Source of the DNA: an uncultured Coriobacteriaceae bacterium
GTDB taxonomy: Bacteria; Actinomycetota; Coriobacteriia; Coriobacteriales; Atopobiaceae
Assembly (NCBI GenBank): GCA_902798915.1
Contig: CADBYM010000003.1
Span: 101,344-165,343 of the forward strand
Direction: 5' to 3'
Length of the DNA stretch: 64,000 bases
The notes beneath the pieces are model-generated. The model was not told the DNA's origin. It made no database searches and saw only the letters and a list, made by a program, of their open reading frames with translations. The position numbers were made by a program, and so were the translations under genes. Positions within the stretch are counted from its first letter, which is position 1. Every line of letters begins with the position of its first letter. Shown piece after piece: positions 1 to 11,227 of this stretch.

Positions 1-992
1 GTGTGCGTGCAGTTGCGGAAGCGACACGCACGCGCCGCATCGGCAATGTCGGGAAACACCATCGCCAGGCCGCGCTCGTGCCCGACCATCTGGAGGGTGC
101 GCAATCCTGGGGCGTCCACGATCGTGCCCGCACCAGGAATCGCAACCATGCGGCGCGTGACCGTCGTATGGCGCCCCACACCGTCAGACTCCCGCACGGC
201 CCCCGTTTCGAGCGCCTCGCGCCCCAAGAGCGCATTGAGCAGCGTGGACTTGCCGACGCCAGACGGCCCCAACATGATACCCACCTCGCCGGCGGGCACG
301 AGCGCGCGGACGCTCTCCACGCCCCATGTGGCACCGACAGCTTCCGCAGCCGCTCGCAGTTCGGGGTGCCCGGCATCCGAGCTTCGGGAGGCGACCACGA
401 CGATGGGAACCCCCTCGCCCAAGACCTCGCGCACAAGACGCACCGACGATGCGACGAGGTCCGCATCGGCTCCGTCGGCTTTGGTGAGCACCACGGCGAC
501 CTTCGCACCACAGTCCTTGGCGACGACGGCCGAACGCGTAATGCGTCCCGAGGACACACGCCACTCTTCAAGCGCCTGAACCACCAGCACGATATCGACG
601 TTTGCCGCAAGCGTCTGGCGTTCGCCTCGGTTGCCGCCCTTCCAGCGTGCGATGTCCGAGCTTCGCGGCAGGATGCGTTCGATGATGCCCATGTCGTGTC
701 CTTGCGGACTGCGCACGCACACCCAGTCACCTACGGCAACCTTGGAGAATTCGCCCTTGGTAAGACGAGCCGCGAATTCCGCCCGAAACGCCTCTCGTTC
801 GGTGAGCACCGCCGGAAACCCTCGGTCGAGTCGAACCACGCAACCCAACTCGACGCCCTCCCCGGCCGACGACTCGAAATCAGCAAGCTGGTCCTCGCTC
901 GGACGCAAGTCCGAGAACTCAGGGAGCTCCGTGAGTGGTGGCAGACTCGGTACGGCCGGCTTCGTTCGTGCCCTCTTTGCTCTCCTTGCCAT
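1..992 (-). CDS. rsgA: Ribosome small-subunit biogenesis GTPase RsgA (partial, C-terminal end off window)
   Basis: This is a circularly permuted GTPase that assists late 30S subunit maturation. The frame opens at an ATG at 992 behind AAGGAGAGG and stays open for 330 codons to the left edge, so the end of the zinc-binding domain is missing. Visible in order are an OB-like N-terminal region (about 45-115), G4 TKAD (170-173), the P-loop GPSGVGKST (242-250) and G3 DAPG (293-296). The G4-G1-G3 order defines the YlqF/RsgA permuted class, and CRFRNCTH at the edge is the start of the Cys/His zinc site. The basic, then acidic, first 40 residues are longer than in most RsgA. The gene lies 53 bp downstream of the P-type ATPase on the same strand and may be cotranscribed with it. 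Confidence 0.93.
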   Translation of the reverse strand, partial: MARRAKRARTKPAVPSLPPLTELPEFSDLRPSEDQLADFESSAGEGVELGCVVRLDRGFPAVLTEREAFRAEFAARLTKGEFSKVAVGDWVCVRSPQGHDMGIIERILPRSSDIARWKGGNRGERQTLAANVDIVLVVQALEEWRVSSGRITRSAVVAKDCGAKVAVVLTKADGADADLVASSVRLVREVLGEGVPIVVVASRSSDAGHPELRAAAEAVGATWGVESVRALVPAGEVGIMLGPSGVGKSTLLNALLGREALETGAVRESDGVGRHTTVTRRMVAIPGAGTIVDAPGLRTLQMVGHERGLAMVFPDIADAARACRFRNCTH

Positions 993-1045
993 GGCCTCTC
1001 CTTAATGACAAGGGGCAGCCCCCACGAGCTGCCCCCAACAAGAAC

Positions 1046-3727
1046 TCACGCCTCGTTCTTCTCGGCGCCACGCATGATCGCCTTGTAGATTTCTACAATC
1101 GGGATGATGGACACGGCAAGTCCCATCGCCATCAGGTAATGGGCCGTGTCGAGGTGCGCAAAATGGAACAGGCTCGAGAGCGGCGTCTCGATGACCACGA
1201 ACGTGAGCACCAACGACAGGGCGAAGGCGCCCCAAGCCCAGCCGTTCTGGGTCGGCAGCTTGAATATCGACATGCGGCGACTGCGCATGTTGAGCGAATG
1301 GAACATCTCGACCATCGAGAGCGTAAGGAACGCCATGGTCATGCCCTCTAGCGCCGCCTGCCCGTTCGTGCCAATCTCGGAAAGGCTCGCACCCGCATGG
1401 TTGATGCCGATGAAGTACGAAGCAAGTGTAAGCAGCGAAATCACAACACCTTGGAAGAGTGTGTCCATACCCATGCCGTTGGCAAAGATGCCGTCCTGGG
1501 AGTTGCGCGGCTTGCGGCGCATGATGTCAGGCTCTGCCGCCTCCATGCACATGGCAAGAGCCGGCAGCGAGTCGGTGATGAGGTTGATCCACAGCAGGTG
1601 CGTTGGCTCCAGGATGGTAAAGCCGATGAGCGAGGCCACGAAGACCGCTATGACCTCGGCAAGGTTCGACGAGAGGAGGAACTGGATCGCCTTGCGAATG
1701 TTGTCGTAGATGCGACGTCCTTCTTCCACGGCACCGATGATGGTGGCGAAGTTGTCGTCAGCTAAGACCATATCGGCCACACCCTTGGTGACGTCGGTAC
1801 CGGTGATGCCCATGCCCACGCCGATGTCGGCCTTCTTGATGGATGGGGCATCGTTCACGCCGTCGCCGGTCATGGCGACGACCTTGCCCTTCTTCTTCCA
1901 AGTATCGACGATACGCGTCTTGTGCTCAGGCTGCACGCGGGCATAGACGCCGATCTCCTCGATGCGCGTGAAGAAGTCATCGTCGGAGATCTTGTCGAGT
2001 TCGGCACCGGTAATGGCCTGGCCGCGGCCTGTGACGATGCCAAGCTCCTTGGCAATGGCGACAGCGGTGTCGATGTGATCGCCCGTGATCATGACCACGC
2101 GCATACCCGCCTCGTGAGCCTCAACGATGGCGTCCTTGACCTCGGGACGAACGGGGTCGATCATGCCGCACAGGCCGATGAAGGTCATGTCCTTCTCGAG
2201 GTCGGCAGACTCATAGCTCGCGGGAGCCTGCTTGCCGTGGTTGACGCGGGCCGCCGCCATCACGCGCAGCGCGTCATCTGCCATGGCCTTGTTTTGCTCC
2301 ATGATCTTTGCGCGAATCGCGTCGGTCATGGGCACGTCGCCCTCCGCCGTGCGGTACTTGGTGCAGCGGGCGAGCACGACGTCGGGGCCACCCTTGGTAT
2401 GCTGTACGTAGTCGCCCATGGGCGAGATGTTGACGACCGACATCATCTTGCGACCCGAGTCGAAGGGCGCCTCCCCCGCACGCGGATTCGCGGCATCGAG
2501 GTCGCCCGAAGGGAAGCCGAGCTTTGCCGCATCCGCGACCAAGGCAGCCTCGGTAGGCTCTCCCACGGCCTCGCCTGCGACCACGTCCCACTTCGCATCC
2601 GAGCACAGGGCCATGCAACGCACGAGGCGGTCGATGTCCTCCGAGTAGTGCCGCACCACGGTCATCTTGTTCTGCGTGAGCGTACCGGTCTTGTCCGAGC
2701 AAATGACTTGCGTGCAGCCAAGCGTCTCGACGGCGTTCATCTTGCGTACGATTGCGTTGCGCTTGCTCATCTTCGTGACGCCGATGGAGAGCGCGATGGT
2801 GACGACGGCGACAAGACCCTCAGGAATAGCCGCGACGGCAAGCGAAACCGCCACCATGAAGGTGTCGAGCACCATGCTCATGTCGTTGAAGAAGGCAAGC
2901 CCGCCATGCTGGAAGATGCCCACGAGGAAGACGATGGCGCAGATGCCCACGACCAGCTTGGTGAGCACGCCCGAAAGCTCGTTGAGCTTGATCTGCAGCG
3001 GGGTGAGCTCGTCCTCCGCCTTTGCGATCGCGTCCGCAATCTTGCCCATCTCCGTCTGCATGCCCGTGGCAACGACGATGGCGACGCCGCGACCATACAC
3101 AACGGTCGAACCCATGTAGCACATGTTCCGTCGATCGCCGAGCGGCACGTCATCGGTTCCCGCCGGAAGACCAAGGACCTTGGAAATCTTGTCGGCAGCA
3201 ACGGACTCGCCGGTGAGGGCGCTTTCCTCAATCTTCATCGAGGCGCTCTCGATGATGCGACAGTCCGCAGGCACGGCGTCGCCCGCCTCGAGTACGACGA
3301 TGTCGCCGGGAACGACCTCGGCCGAGGGCACGGTGATCTGCCGCCCCTCTCGAATGACCTTGGACTGCGCCGCACTCATCTCCTGCAGGGCGGCAAGGGC
3401 GTTCTCGGCCTGATACTCCTGCACCACGCCGAGCACGGAGTTGAGAACGACGACGAACATGATGATGAAGACGTCGGCGAAGTCGGCCTCACCTTGCGCT
3501 ACGCCCGTCACGGCAGAGATGATAGCCGCGATGATGAGCATGATGACCATGGGGTCGGCCATCTGCTCGAAGAAGCGCTTCCAGAGCGGCGTCTTCTCGC
3601 CCTCCGCAAGCTTGTTTGGACCGTACTTCTGCAGTCGGGCACCCGCCTCCGCAGTCGTAAGACCGAGTTCGGCATTTGTGCCCTGTTCCTCAAGCACTGT
3701 CGATGATTCAGATAGATATGGCTTCAT
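1046..3727 (-). CDS. Cation-transporting P-type ATPase, Ca2+ (type IIA)-like
   Basis: This 893-residue membrane pump hydrolyses ATP through a phospho-aspartate to export cations, most likely Ca2+. It carries an N-terminal cation-ATPase domain (1-60), the actuator motif TGES (172-175), PEGL in M4 (302-305), the phosphorylation motif DKTGTLT (345-351), the hinge TGDGVND (620-626) and NLITD in M6 (715-719). PEGL in M4 together with N..TD in M6 are calcium-site residues of SERCA/PMCA-type pumps. KdpB or Cu-type CPC motifs are absent. Four further hydrophobic segments follow NLITD, giving the usual ten-helix topology. The start is supported by AGGAGGAG just upstream of ATG 3727. Other divalent cations cannot be excluded from sequence alone. 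Confidence 0.9.
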   Translation of the reverse strand: MKPYLSESSTVLEEQGTNAELGLTTAEAGARLQKYGPNKLAEGEKTPLWKRFFEQMADPMVIMLIIAAIISAVTGVAQGEADFADVFIIMFVVVLNSVLGVVQEYQAENALAALQEMSAAQSKVIREGRQITVPSAEVVPGDIVVLEAGDAVPADCRIIESASMKIEESALTGESVAADKISKVLGLPAGTDDVPLGDRRNMCYMGSTVVYGRGVAIVVATGMQTEMGKIADAIAKAEDELTPLQIKLNELSGVLTKLVVGICAIVFLVGIFQHGGLAFFNDMSMVLDTFMVAVSLAVAAIPEGLVAVVTIALSIGVTKMSKRNAIVRKMNAVETLGCTQVICSDKTGTLTQNKMTVVRHYSEDIDRLVRCMALCSDAKWDVVAGEAVGEPTEAALVADAAKLGFPSGDLDAANPRAGEAPFDSGRKMMSVVNISPMGDYVQHTKGGPDVVLARCTKYRTAEGDVPMTDAIRAKIMEQNKAMADDALRVMAAARVNHGKQAPASYESADLEKDMTFIGLCGMIDPVRPEVKDAIVEAHEAGMRVVMITGDHIDTAVAIAKELGIVTGRGQAITGAELDKISDDDFFTRIEEIGVYARVQPEHKTRIVDTWKKKGKVVAMTGDGVNDAPSIKKADIGVGMGITGTDVTKGVADMVLADDNFATIIGAVEEGRRIYDNIRKAIQFLLSSNLAEVIAVFVASLIGFTILEPTHLLWINLITDSLPALAMCMEAAEPDIMRRKPRNSQDGIFANGMGMDTLFQGVVISLLTLASYFIGINHAGASLSEIGTNGQAALEGMTMAFLTLSMVEMFHSLNMRSRRMSIFKLPTQNGWAWGAFALSLVLTFVVIETPLSSLFHFAHLDTAHYLMAMGLAVSIIPIVEIYKAIMRGAEKNEA

Positions 3728-3914
3728 GCACTCCTCCTGGGGCTTGCCCGGCGACTCGATTCCCGATCATAATTCCCCAGGAGGGGCAAGGGCTCACCAA
3801 GTCGTGCGATCCGGGACCGGTTTACACAACGTGTTTATCATAGCGCAGAATGAGTGCGCGACGCACAGGTTTCTCTTTTGGCAGTCTTCAGAAACCGGTC
3901 AATCAAGCAAGCTG

Positions 3915-6491
3915 TTACCAGTGCTTCGTGAAGACCACACGATTGAGTCCGTCATCGCGGACGTAAGCCATGTTGTCGACGGCGCGCTTGGCCATGTAGA
4001 GGCCCAATCCACCCAGACTAGCCTCCTCCACCGACCGATACACATCCGCACCGGTACCCTTCACCGGATTGAAGGGAATCCCCTCATCGGTAATCTCCAC
4101 CACGAACGTGCTCGGATTACCCGTATACACGTACCGCACCGATATCCAGCCATCGTCACGATCGGGATAGGCAAAGCGGCACACGTTGATGAAGAGCTCT
4201 TCGAGGGCGACGTCGAGTTGGTTCTGCGTGGATATGGGGCACAGCCTGCGTCCCAGCTCCGCGTGAACGAACGAGAGCGCCTTGTCCAGGTTCTCCTCGA
4301 GTGCGGGCACCTCCAACACATCCGTCACCTCGGCGGCAACGCCATACTCGAGCGCGAGCATCGTGATATCGTCCGACTGCTCTGCACCGTCCGCCCAATC
4401 GGCCAGATCACGCCTCACGGCGGTGACCAAGACGCGAGGCTGACTCCCGCAGTGATGCGCAAGCAGACTCTCGAGACGGTCCTCACCATAGAGCTCCTGC
4501 GCGAGGTCGCATGCCTCACTCACGCCGTCCGTGTATAGGAACAGCTCGTCGTGCACGTCCATCTTGAGCGAATGACCTCTGAAGGGAATGCCATCCATGG
4601 CACCGAGACAGGGGCCACTGCGCTCTCGTACCCAACGCCATGCGCCCGCGTGCCGCAGCAGCGGCGGGTTGTGGCCCGCGTTAACATACTCGAGCACACC
4701 CGTCTCGTAATCGAGGGTCGCCGCCCACATGGTCACGAACATGTTCTCGTCGTTGCCCGTACTGAGGTGCGTGTTGACCGTCTCGATGGCGTCGCTCACC
4801 GAGATACCCGACTGCAGATAGTTCGCTATCTCGGTCTTGGCCGCCATCATGAAGAGCGCGGCAGGAATCCCCTTGCCACTCACGTCGGCAATGAGGAAGC
4901 CCAGCTTGTGGTCATCGATCAGGAAGAAGTCATAGAAGTCGCCGCCGACCTCCTTGGCGGCGTCCATCGAAGCATAGATGTCGAACCGATCAACCTCCGG
5001 GAAGGGTGGAAAGACCGTCGGCAACGCCGACGTCTGTATCGCGCGCGCCGTGGCCAGCTCGCGCTCGATTGCCTCCTTGGTCTGCTCGATGGACTCCTTG
5101 AGGGTGCCAACCGTCGAGTTGATGCCATGGGAGAGGTTCTCGAACTCGCTACTGCTGCGCACGTCCACAACCTCGTCGAGGTCTCCCCCGATGATCTTGT
5201 CCAGGGATTCGTTGGTGCGGTCGAATCCCTTCACGACAACCTCGCGCAACAGGATCGAGGCCTGCGCGTACATGATAAGAAACACTACCAGGAAGGTTAC
5301 CGAGAGAATCGCCATCGTTATGGTGCGATACTGGAACACCGTGCTCGTCGGCAGCGCCACCATCAACTGGTAGTCGCCCGAGCGCGCGACCCGCACATAG
5401 GCCATCTCCGCCACACGCGCATAGCCCATCTCGCCATTGCCCATGTACCAGTCAAAGGAAGTCGTCTCGTCGTAGAGCGCCTCGTCGAACCCACCGGTCA
5501 CGCCCGCGCCGACGACCTGCTCAAAGAGCTTTCCCACCAGACTGGGGCGATTGGTCGACACGATGATGTCGTTGTCCGCGACAATGGCAATGCCGCCCTC
5601 GCCCACATCCAAGCCACGTGCGACACCAGATACCGTGACGGCATGCAGCTCTTCCACGCCCTCGTCCGAGAGTCCCGCCCGACCCCCGACGGCTTGGATG
5701 AGCATGGCCTGCTCGTCGAGCTGACCTTCCAAATACTCAATCTGGCCCTGCAGAGTCTGCTCGGCGACCGCTCGGTTGGCAACGGTGACGTATGCATAGC
5801 TAAAGGACGCAACAATCATGTACCCAATGGCCATAACGACCAACAGCCAGGACTGAAACGTCTCGCGAATGGAGTGGTTTCCCACGTGAGCGCTTCTGCG
5901 CGCATAGATTGCGTCGTTCATCAGCGCGAGCGCCGCCATGACGAGGAAGTTGGCGAGCGCCTGCGCACTGAACTCCGCCGACGACGTGAACTGCTCGACA
6001 ATCTCTGTGGGAACCTCGAAGCGAGTGACGGAGTTAATGATGTACGAACTCACATGGAATAGCAGCGAGAACAGCAGCGATCCTGCGAGGCATGCAAGCA
6101 CAAGGCCGACCTTCCGTTGCGCCGTGCCCCTCTTGGTGAGTTGGTCAACCTTGGCGAAGATGACGCCCATCACGAACCCCACAAGCGCAAGGAGCAGGAC
6201 GGAGTTCCAAGGCGCCTGGAAATAGCGCTCGTACACATCGAGCGGCATGGCATAGGCGTGTATGAGCTCAGCCAAACCGGCAATTGCGCCCACGCCGCAT
6301 CCCTCAAGAGGCCCGAGGAAGAGTGACGCCACCGATATGAGCGCAAGGACGACCATCATGTGCGCCTTGCCAATGACCACGTACGAGAGCTGTGTGGCAA
6401 CTGAGGCCGCACACGCTATGGACAGGAAGAGGATGAGCCCAAAACGCGTGCCTTTGGTCTGATCCGACAACAATCCGCGCCACCTTACCAC
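3915..6491 (-). CDS. Membrane SpoIIE-type PP2C phosphatase with HAMP and fused anti-sigma-factor-like kinase domain
   Basis: The protein has about 858 residues if translation starts at GTG 6491, which has AGAGGAG five bases upstream. Upstream ATGs at 6506, 6533 and 6644 lack a good Shine-Dalgarno. From the N-terminus it has a multi-helix membrane domain (about five to six hydrophobic segments), a further helix, an extracytoplasmic sensor-like region, a transmembrane helix and HAMP-like linker, a SpoIIE/PP2C domain (IADVSGKGIPAALFM; AGHNPPLL; LYTDGVSEA), and a C-terminal HATPase_c_2 domain (ALEELFINVCRFAYP; ITDEGIPFNP; GGLGLYMAK). In the RsbU/RsbW/RsbV logic such a protein would both phosphorylate and dephosphorylate STAS-domain proteins. 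It has its own 187-bp gap to the downstream ATPase gene. A second, shorter phosphatase of the same class lies at 61209-63170, beside a STAS gene. Confidence 0.85.
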   Translation of the reverse strand: MVRWRGLLSDQTKGTRFGLILFLSIACAASVATQLSYVVIGKAHMMVVLALISVASLFLGPLEGCGVGAIAGLAELIHAYAMPLDVYERYFQAPWNSVLLLALVGFVMGVIFAKVDQLTKRGTAQRKVGLVLACLAGSLLFSLLFHVSSYIINSVTRFEVPTEIVEQFTSSAEFSAQALANFLVMAALALMNDAIYARRSAHVGNHSIRETFQSWLLVVMAIGYMIVASFSYAYVTVANRAVAEQTLQGQIEYLEGQLDEQAMLIQAVGGRAGLSDEGVEELHAVTVSGVARGLDVGEGGIAIVADNDIIVSTNRPSLVGKLFEQVVGAGVTGGFDEALYDETTSFDWYMGNGEMGYARVAEMAYVRVARSGDYQLMVALPTSTVFQYRTITMAILSVTFLVVFLIMYAQASILLREVVVKGFDRTNESLDKIIGGDLDEVVDVRSSSEFENLSHGINSTVGTLKESIEQTKEAIERELATARAIQTSALPTVFPPFPEVDRFDIYASMDAAKEVGGDFYDFFLIDDHKLGFLIADVSGKGIPAALFMMAAKTEIANYLQSGISVSDAIETVNTHLSTGNDENMFVTMWAATLDYETGVLEYVNAGHNPPLLRHAGAWRWVRERSGPCLGAMDGIPFRGHSLKMDVHDELFLYTDGVSEACDLAQELYGEDRLESLLAHHCGSQPRVLVTAVRRDLADWADGAEQSDDITMLALEYGVAAEVTDVLEVPALEENLDKALSFVHAELGRRLCPISTQNQLDVALEELFINVCRFAYPDRDDGWISVRYVYTGNPSTFVVEITDEGIPFNPVKGTGADVYRSVEEASLGGLGLYMAKRAVDNMAYVRDDGLNRVVFTKHW

Positions 6492-6620
6492 GGCCGCTCC
6501 TCTCATCCGTCGTCCACTGTCATGTATAAGCATAATACGCCGAACCACGCCACAGGAGAAGTCGCCGAATGCAAAAGGGAGTGCCTCGCATGACACGCAG
6601 GCACATGGCACCGTGCCATG

Positions 6621-6662
6621 AAGAAGATGCCTCCCGGCAGACATCAGCCGAGAGGCACCTTC
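6621..6662 (-). terminator. Hairpin terminator after the D-lactate dehydrogenase gene
   Basis: Read on the minus strand, GTGCCTCTCGGC pairs with GCCGGGAGGCAT around an 8-base loop and is followed by CTTCTT. It begins 25 bp after the dehydrogenase stop. The T-tract is weak, so efficiency is uncertain. Confidence 0.6.
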
Positions 6663-6686
6663 AGCAATTAGTTCAGATGCTATGTG

Positions 6687-7775
6687 CTAGCACACGACCG
6701 AACGAGGCACGTAATCCTCGCCGCGCAGCTTGGCGACGGCGTTGGTCAGCGTGACGCGGGCAATCTCGCCAAGAGCCTGCTTGGTGAAGAAGGCCTGATG
6801 CGAGGTGACGACCACGTTGGGGAACGAGCACAGACGGGCCGTAATGGAGTCGACGAGCTCGCCGGAACGGTTGCGATAGACGTTCTCGTTCTCCTCTTCG
6901 TACACGTCGAGACCCACGGCACCGAACTTGCCGCTCTTGACGCCGTGAATGATGGCCATGGTGTCCACGAGGCCGCCGCGACCGGTGTTGACGAAGATGA
7001 CGCCGTCCTTCATCTTGGAAACAGCCTCCTCGTCGATCATGTGATAGCTGTCCTTGTTGAGGAAGGCGTGCAGCGAGATGAAGTCAGCCACGGCATACAG
7101 AGGATCGTAGCTCACGCGACGATCGCCAAAGCCGACGCCCTCGATGAGGCAGTTGGCCTTCGCGTCGTACACCATGTCGCCATCGGCGTTGTATACGGGC
7201 ACGTACTCGTCGACGATGCCGGCATCCACAAGACCCTTGTTGGGGCCAAGGTCAGCGCCGACGACCTTCATGCCGTAGCCCTTGCAGATCTTGCAGAGGG
7301 CAGCGCCGATGCGGCCGGTGCCGATGACGCCAGCGGTCTTGCCGACGAGGGTCTCGCCCACGAGGCCGTCGAGGGAGAAGTCGTTCTCGCGCACGCGGAT
7401 GTAGCCCTTGTGGATGCGGCGGTTTGCGGTCTGGCCGATTGCCATGGCATGCTCGGCGATTGCCTCGGGGCTGTAGGCCGGCACGTTGGTGACGGTGAGG
7501 CCGAGTGACTTTGCCATCACGTGGTCAACGGCGTCAAAGCCGGCGCAGCGCATGAGGATGTGCTTGATGCCCAGGCCCGCGAGAATCTCAACGGCCATCG
7601 CGTTGATGTTTGCGTTAACGAAGGCGCACACGGCATCATACCCCTGGGCCATAATGGCCGTACGCCAAGTGAGATTCGTCTTGGTGTAGGTGATGTCAAC
7701 CTCGGGGAAGTCCGCAAGCTCCTTGTCGAAGGACTCGCGGTCATAGCTCGTGGCGCCAAAGAAGAGCAGCTTCAT
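6687..7775 (-). CDS. ldhA: D-lactate dehydrogenase (D-isomer-specific 2-hydroxyacid dehydrogenase)
   Basis: This enzyme interconverts pyruvate and D-lactate with NADH, a fermentation end step. The start MKLLFFGA at 7775 has GAAGGAAGATCC upstream; a 14-codon in-frame extension is less likely. The 362 residues show the catalytic-domain start, a Rossmann motif GTGRIG, the substrate arginine in NTGRGGLVD, the glutamate in DVYEEE and the catalytic histidine in TSHQAFFT. Between the Rossmann beta2 region (ADLGPN) and ADFISLH there are about 25 more residues than is normal for the family, including a YNADGDMVYDAKANC stretch, so substrate choice could differ. The gene is monocistronic, divergent from the 6-phospho-beta-glucosidase, and ends in a hairpin. 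Confidence 0.85.
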   Translation of the reverse strand: MKLLFFGATSYDRESFDKELADFPEVDITYTKTNLTWRTAIMAQGYDAVCAFVNANINAMAVEILAGLGIKHILMRCAGFDAVDHVMAKSLGLTVTNVPAYSPEAIAEHAMAIGQTANRRIHKGYIRVRENDFSLDGLVGETLVGKTAGVIGTGRIGAALCKICKGYGMKVVGADLGPNKGLVDAGIVDEYVPVYNADGDMVYDAKANCLIEGVGFGDRRVSYDPLYAVADFISLHAFLNKDSYHMIDEEAVSKMKDGVIFVNTGRGGLVDTMAIIHGVKSGKFGAVGLDVYEEENENVYRNRSGELVDSITARLCSFPNVVVTSHQAFFTKQALGEIARVTLTNAVAKLRGEDYVPRSVVC

Positions 7776-9534
<1,759 letters not shown>

Positions 9535-9601
9535 ACGTCGGGGAGCGGAGGTTGTTGTCACGTCCCCGTCGTCACAGACCATGCGACATTCACAGATTCG
9601 G

Positions 9602-9638
9602 TTAACGGTAGAACATGTACCGTAAACGCTGATACAAT
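9602..9638 (+). promoter_or_regulatory. pyk promoter overlapped by an inverted repeat
   Basis: TTAACGGTA (9602-9610) and TACCGTAAA (9618-9626) form an 8-of-9 inverted repeat with a 7-bp spacer. It ends 6 bp before TACAAT (9633-9638), a likely -10, so the repeat covers the -35 position. The arrangement suggests a repressor or activator site, which is inferred. A strong Shine-Dalgarno (GAGGAGG, 9662-9668) follows before ATG 9673. Confidence 0.55.
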
Positions 9639-9672
9639 GTTTCGTAATGGTTTATTGCAATGAGGAGGCATA

Positions 9673-11130
9673 ATGACCAGCTTCATCGATGTGCGCAACA
9701 AGCGGACCAAAATCGTCTGCACCATGGGTCCCGCCACCGAGGACGACGACGTCCTGCGAAGCCTCATGGAGAACGGCATGAACGTCGCCCGCTTCAACTT
9801 CTCGCATGGTAGCCACGAGTACCATCGCAAGAACATCGAGCGTGTGCGGCGCATCTCCAAGGAGCTGAAGATGCATGTCGCCATCCTACTCGACACCAAG
9901 GGTCCCGAGATTCGCACCGGCGAGCTCGTTGACCACAAGCCCGTGACGCTCGTCGCCGGTTCGCGCATCGTGCTCACCACCAACAACATGCTCGGATCCG
10001 CCGAGTGCGTCTCGGTAAGCTACGAAGGGCTGCCCTCTGACGTCGAGCCGGGAACGCGCATCCTCGTAGACGACGGCCTCATCGAGCTCAAGGTTCTGCA
10101 CGTCGAGGGGACCGACATCCACTGCGACATCGTAAGCGGCGGCGTGCTGAGCGAGCGCAAGGGCGTCAACGTGCCCGGCGTGGACGTGAGCCTCCCCTCG
10201 GTCACCGCCCAGGACCGCGCCGACATAGAGTTCGGCTGCGAGTTGGGCATCGACGCCATCGCCGCCTCGTTCATCCGCAATGCGGAAGCCGTCGAGGAGA
10301 TTCGCGAGATCTGCCAGAGCTGTCACGCCGGCGACGTGCTCATCTTCTCAAAGATCGAATGCACCCTTGCCGTAGAGAACTACAAGAGCATCACACTGGC
10401 ATCGGACGGCATCATGGTGGCTCGCGGCGACCTCGGGGTCGAGATTCCCTTCGAGCAGATTCCCCATGTTCAGAAGACCATCATTCGCTTCTGCAACGAG
10501 AACTACAAGCCCGTCATCACGGCCACCCAGATGCTCGACTCCATGATTCACAACCCGCTTCCCACCCGTGCGGAGGTCACCGACGTGGCGAACGCCATCT
10601 ACGATGGCACGAGTGCCGTCATGCTCAGCGGCGAGACCGCAGCCGGCCGCCATCCCGTTGAGGCCGTTCACACGATGGCCACCATCTGCCTGGAGACCGA
10701 GAAGTACCGCGAGGAGCGCGACCAGGTACCCCACCGCAAGGGCATCCGCAACGTCAACACCACCATCGGTCGCTCGTCCGTACGCATCGCCGACGCCGTG
10801 AGCGCAACCTGCATCCTGTGTCCCACGCACACCGGACGCACCCCGCGCCTCGTCTCGGCCTCACGGCCGCACCTGCCCATCTACGCGTTCTCTTCGCAGG
10901 AGAAGGCCATCTTGCGCACGTGCTTCTATTGGGGCGTTTATGGCATCCTCACCGAAGAGCAGGAGACCCACATCGACGCCTGCTACAACGCCATTCGCAC
11001 CGCCCACGAGCTTGGATTTGCCCAGGAGGGCGACCTCGTCGTCGTTATGGCAGGCGACCCCGTCACCACGCCCTTCGACGACAACTACGTCTCGTCCACC
11101 AACATGATCACCGTGGCGCAGGTGCGTTAG
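9673..11130 (+). CDS. pyk: Pyruvate kinase
   Basis: The last step of glycolysis: phosphoenolpyruvate plus ADP to pyruvate plus ATP in the cytoplasm. The 485-residue protein has the N-terminal TKIVCTMGPAT, the substrate segments FNFSHGSHEYH and LLDTKGPEIRTG, a beta-barrel B-domain insertion (about 75-170), the active-site lysine in IFSKIEC (family form usually AKIEN), the metal-site motif MVARGDLGVEIP and TATQMLDSM, then an allosteric C domain. The length is normal. The gene has its own promoter and ends in a long hairpin at 11161-11208. Its product feeds ldhA and pta, which are both in this window. Confidence 0.96.
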   Translation: MTSFIDVRNKRTKIVCTMGPATEDDDVLRSLMENGMNVARFNFSHGSHEYHRKNIERVRRISKELKMHVAILLDTKGPEIRTGELVDHKPVTLVAGSRIVLTTNNMLGSAECVSVSYEGLPSDVEPGTRILVDDGLIELKVLHVEGTDIHCDIVSGGVLSERKGVNVPGVDVSLPSVTAQDRADIEFGCELGIDAIAASFIRNAEAVEEIREICQSCHAGDVLIFSKIECTLAVENYKSITLASDGIMVARGDLGVEIPFEQIPHVQKTIIRFCNENYKPVITATQMLDSMIHNPLPTRAEVTDVANAIYDGTSAVMLSGETAAGRHPVEAVHTMATICLETEKYREERDQVPHRKGIRNVNTTIGRSSVRIADAVSATCILCPTHTGRTPRLVSASRPHLPIYAFSSQEKAILRTCFYWGVYGILTEEQETHIDACYNAIRTAHELGFAQEGDLVVVMAGDPVTTPFDDNYVSSTNMITVAQVR

Positions 11131-11160
11131 CATCCGTCCCGCATAGCTAACGACCCACTC

Positions 11161-11208
11161 AGTCGCCGGGCTCCCCCATTCGTCTGCGAATCGGGGAGCC
11201 CGGCGACT
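11161..11208. terminator. Long perfect hairpin between pyk and rnpB
   Basis: Sixteen perfect base pairs (11161-11176 with 11193-11208) are extended inside the loop by ATTCG/CGAAT. It lies 30 bp after the pyk stop and just past the 3' end of the opposing rnpB gene. A T-run is lacking on both strands, but the stem strength and the position between convergent genes suggest a bidirectional terminator. Confidence 0.65.
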
Positions 11209-11227
11209 CTGCAAGGTCGATGGAGGC

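Noticed and set aside
1922..3706. 594-codon plus-strand frame antisense to the P-type ATPase
   Set aside because: The minus strand encodes all P-type ATPase motifs in order; the plus frame gives a His/Asp/Arg-rich sequence typical of a shadow.
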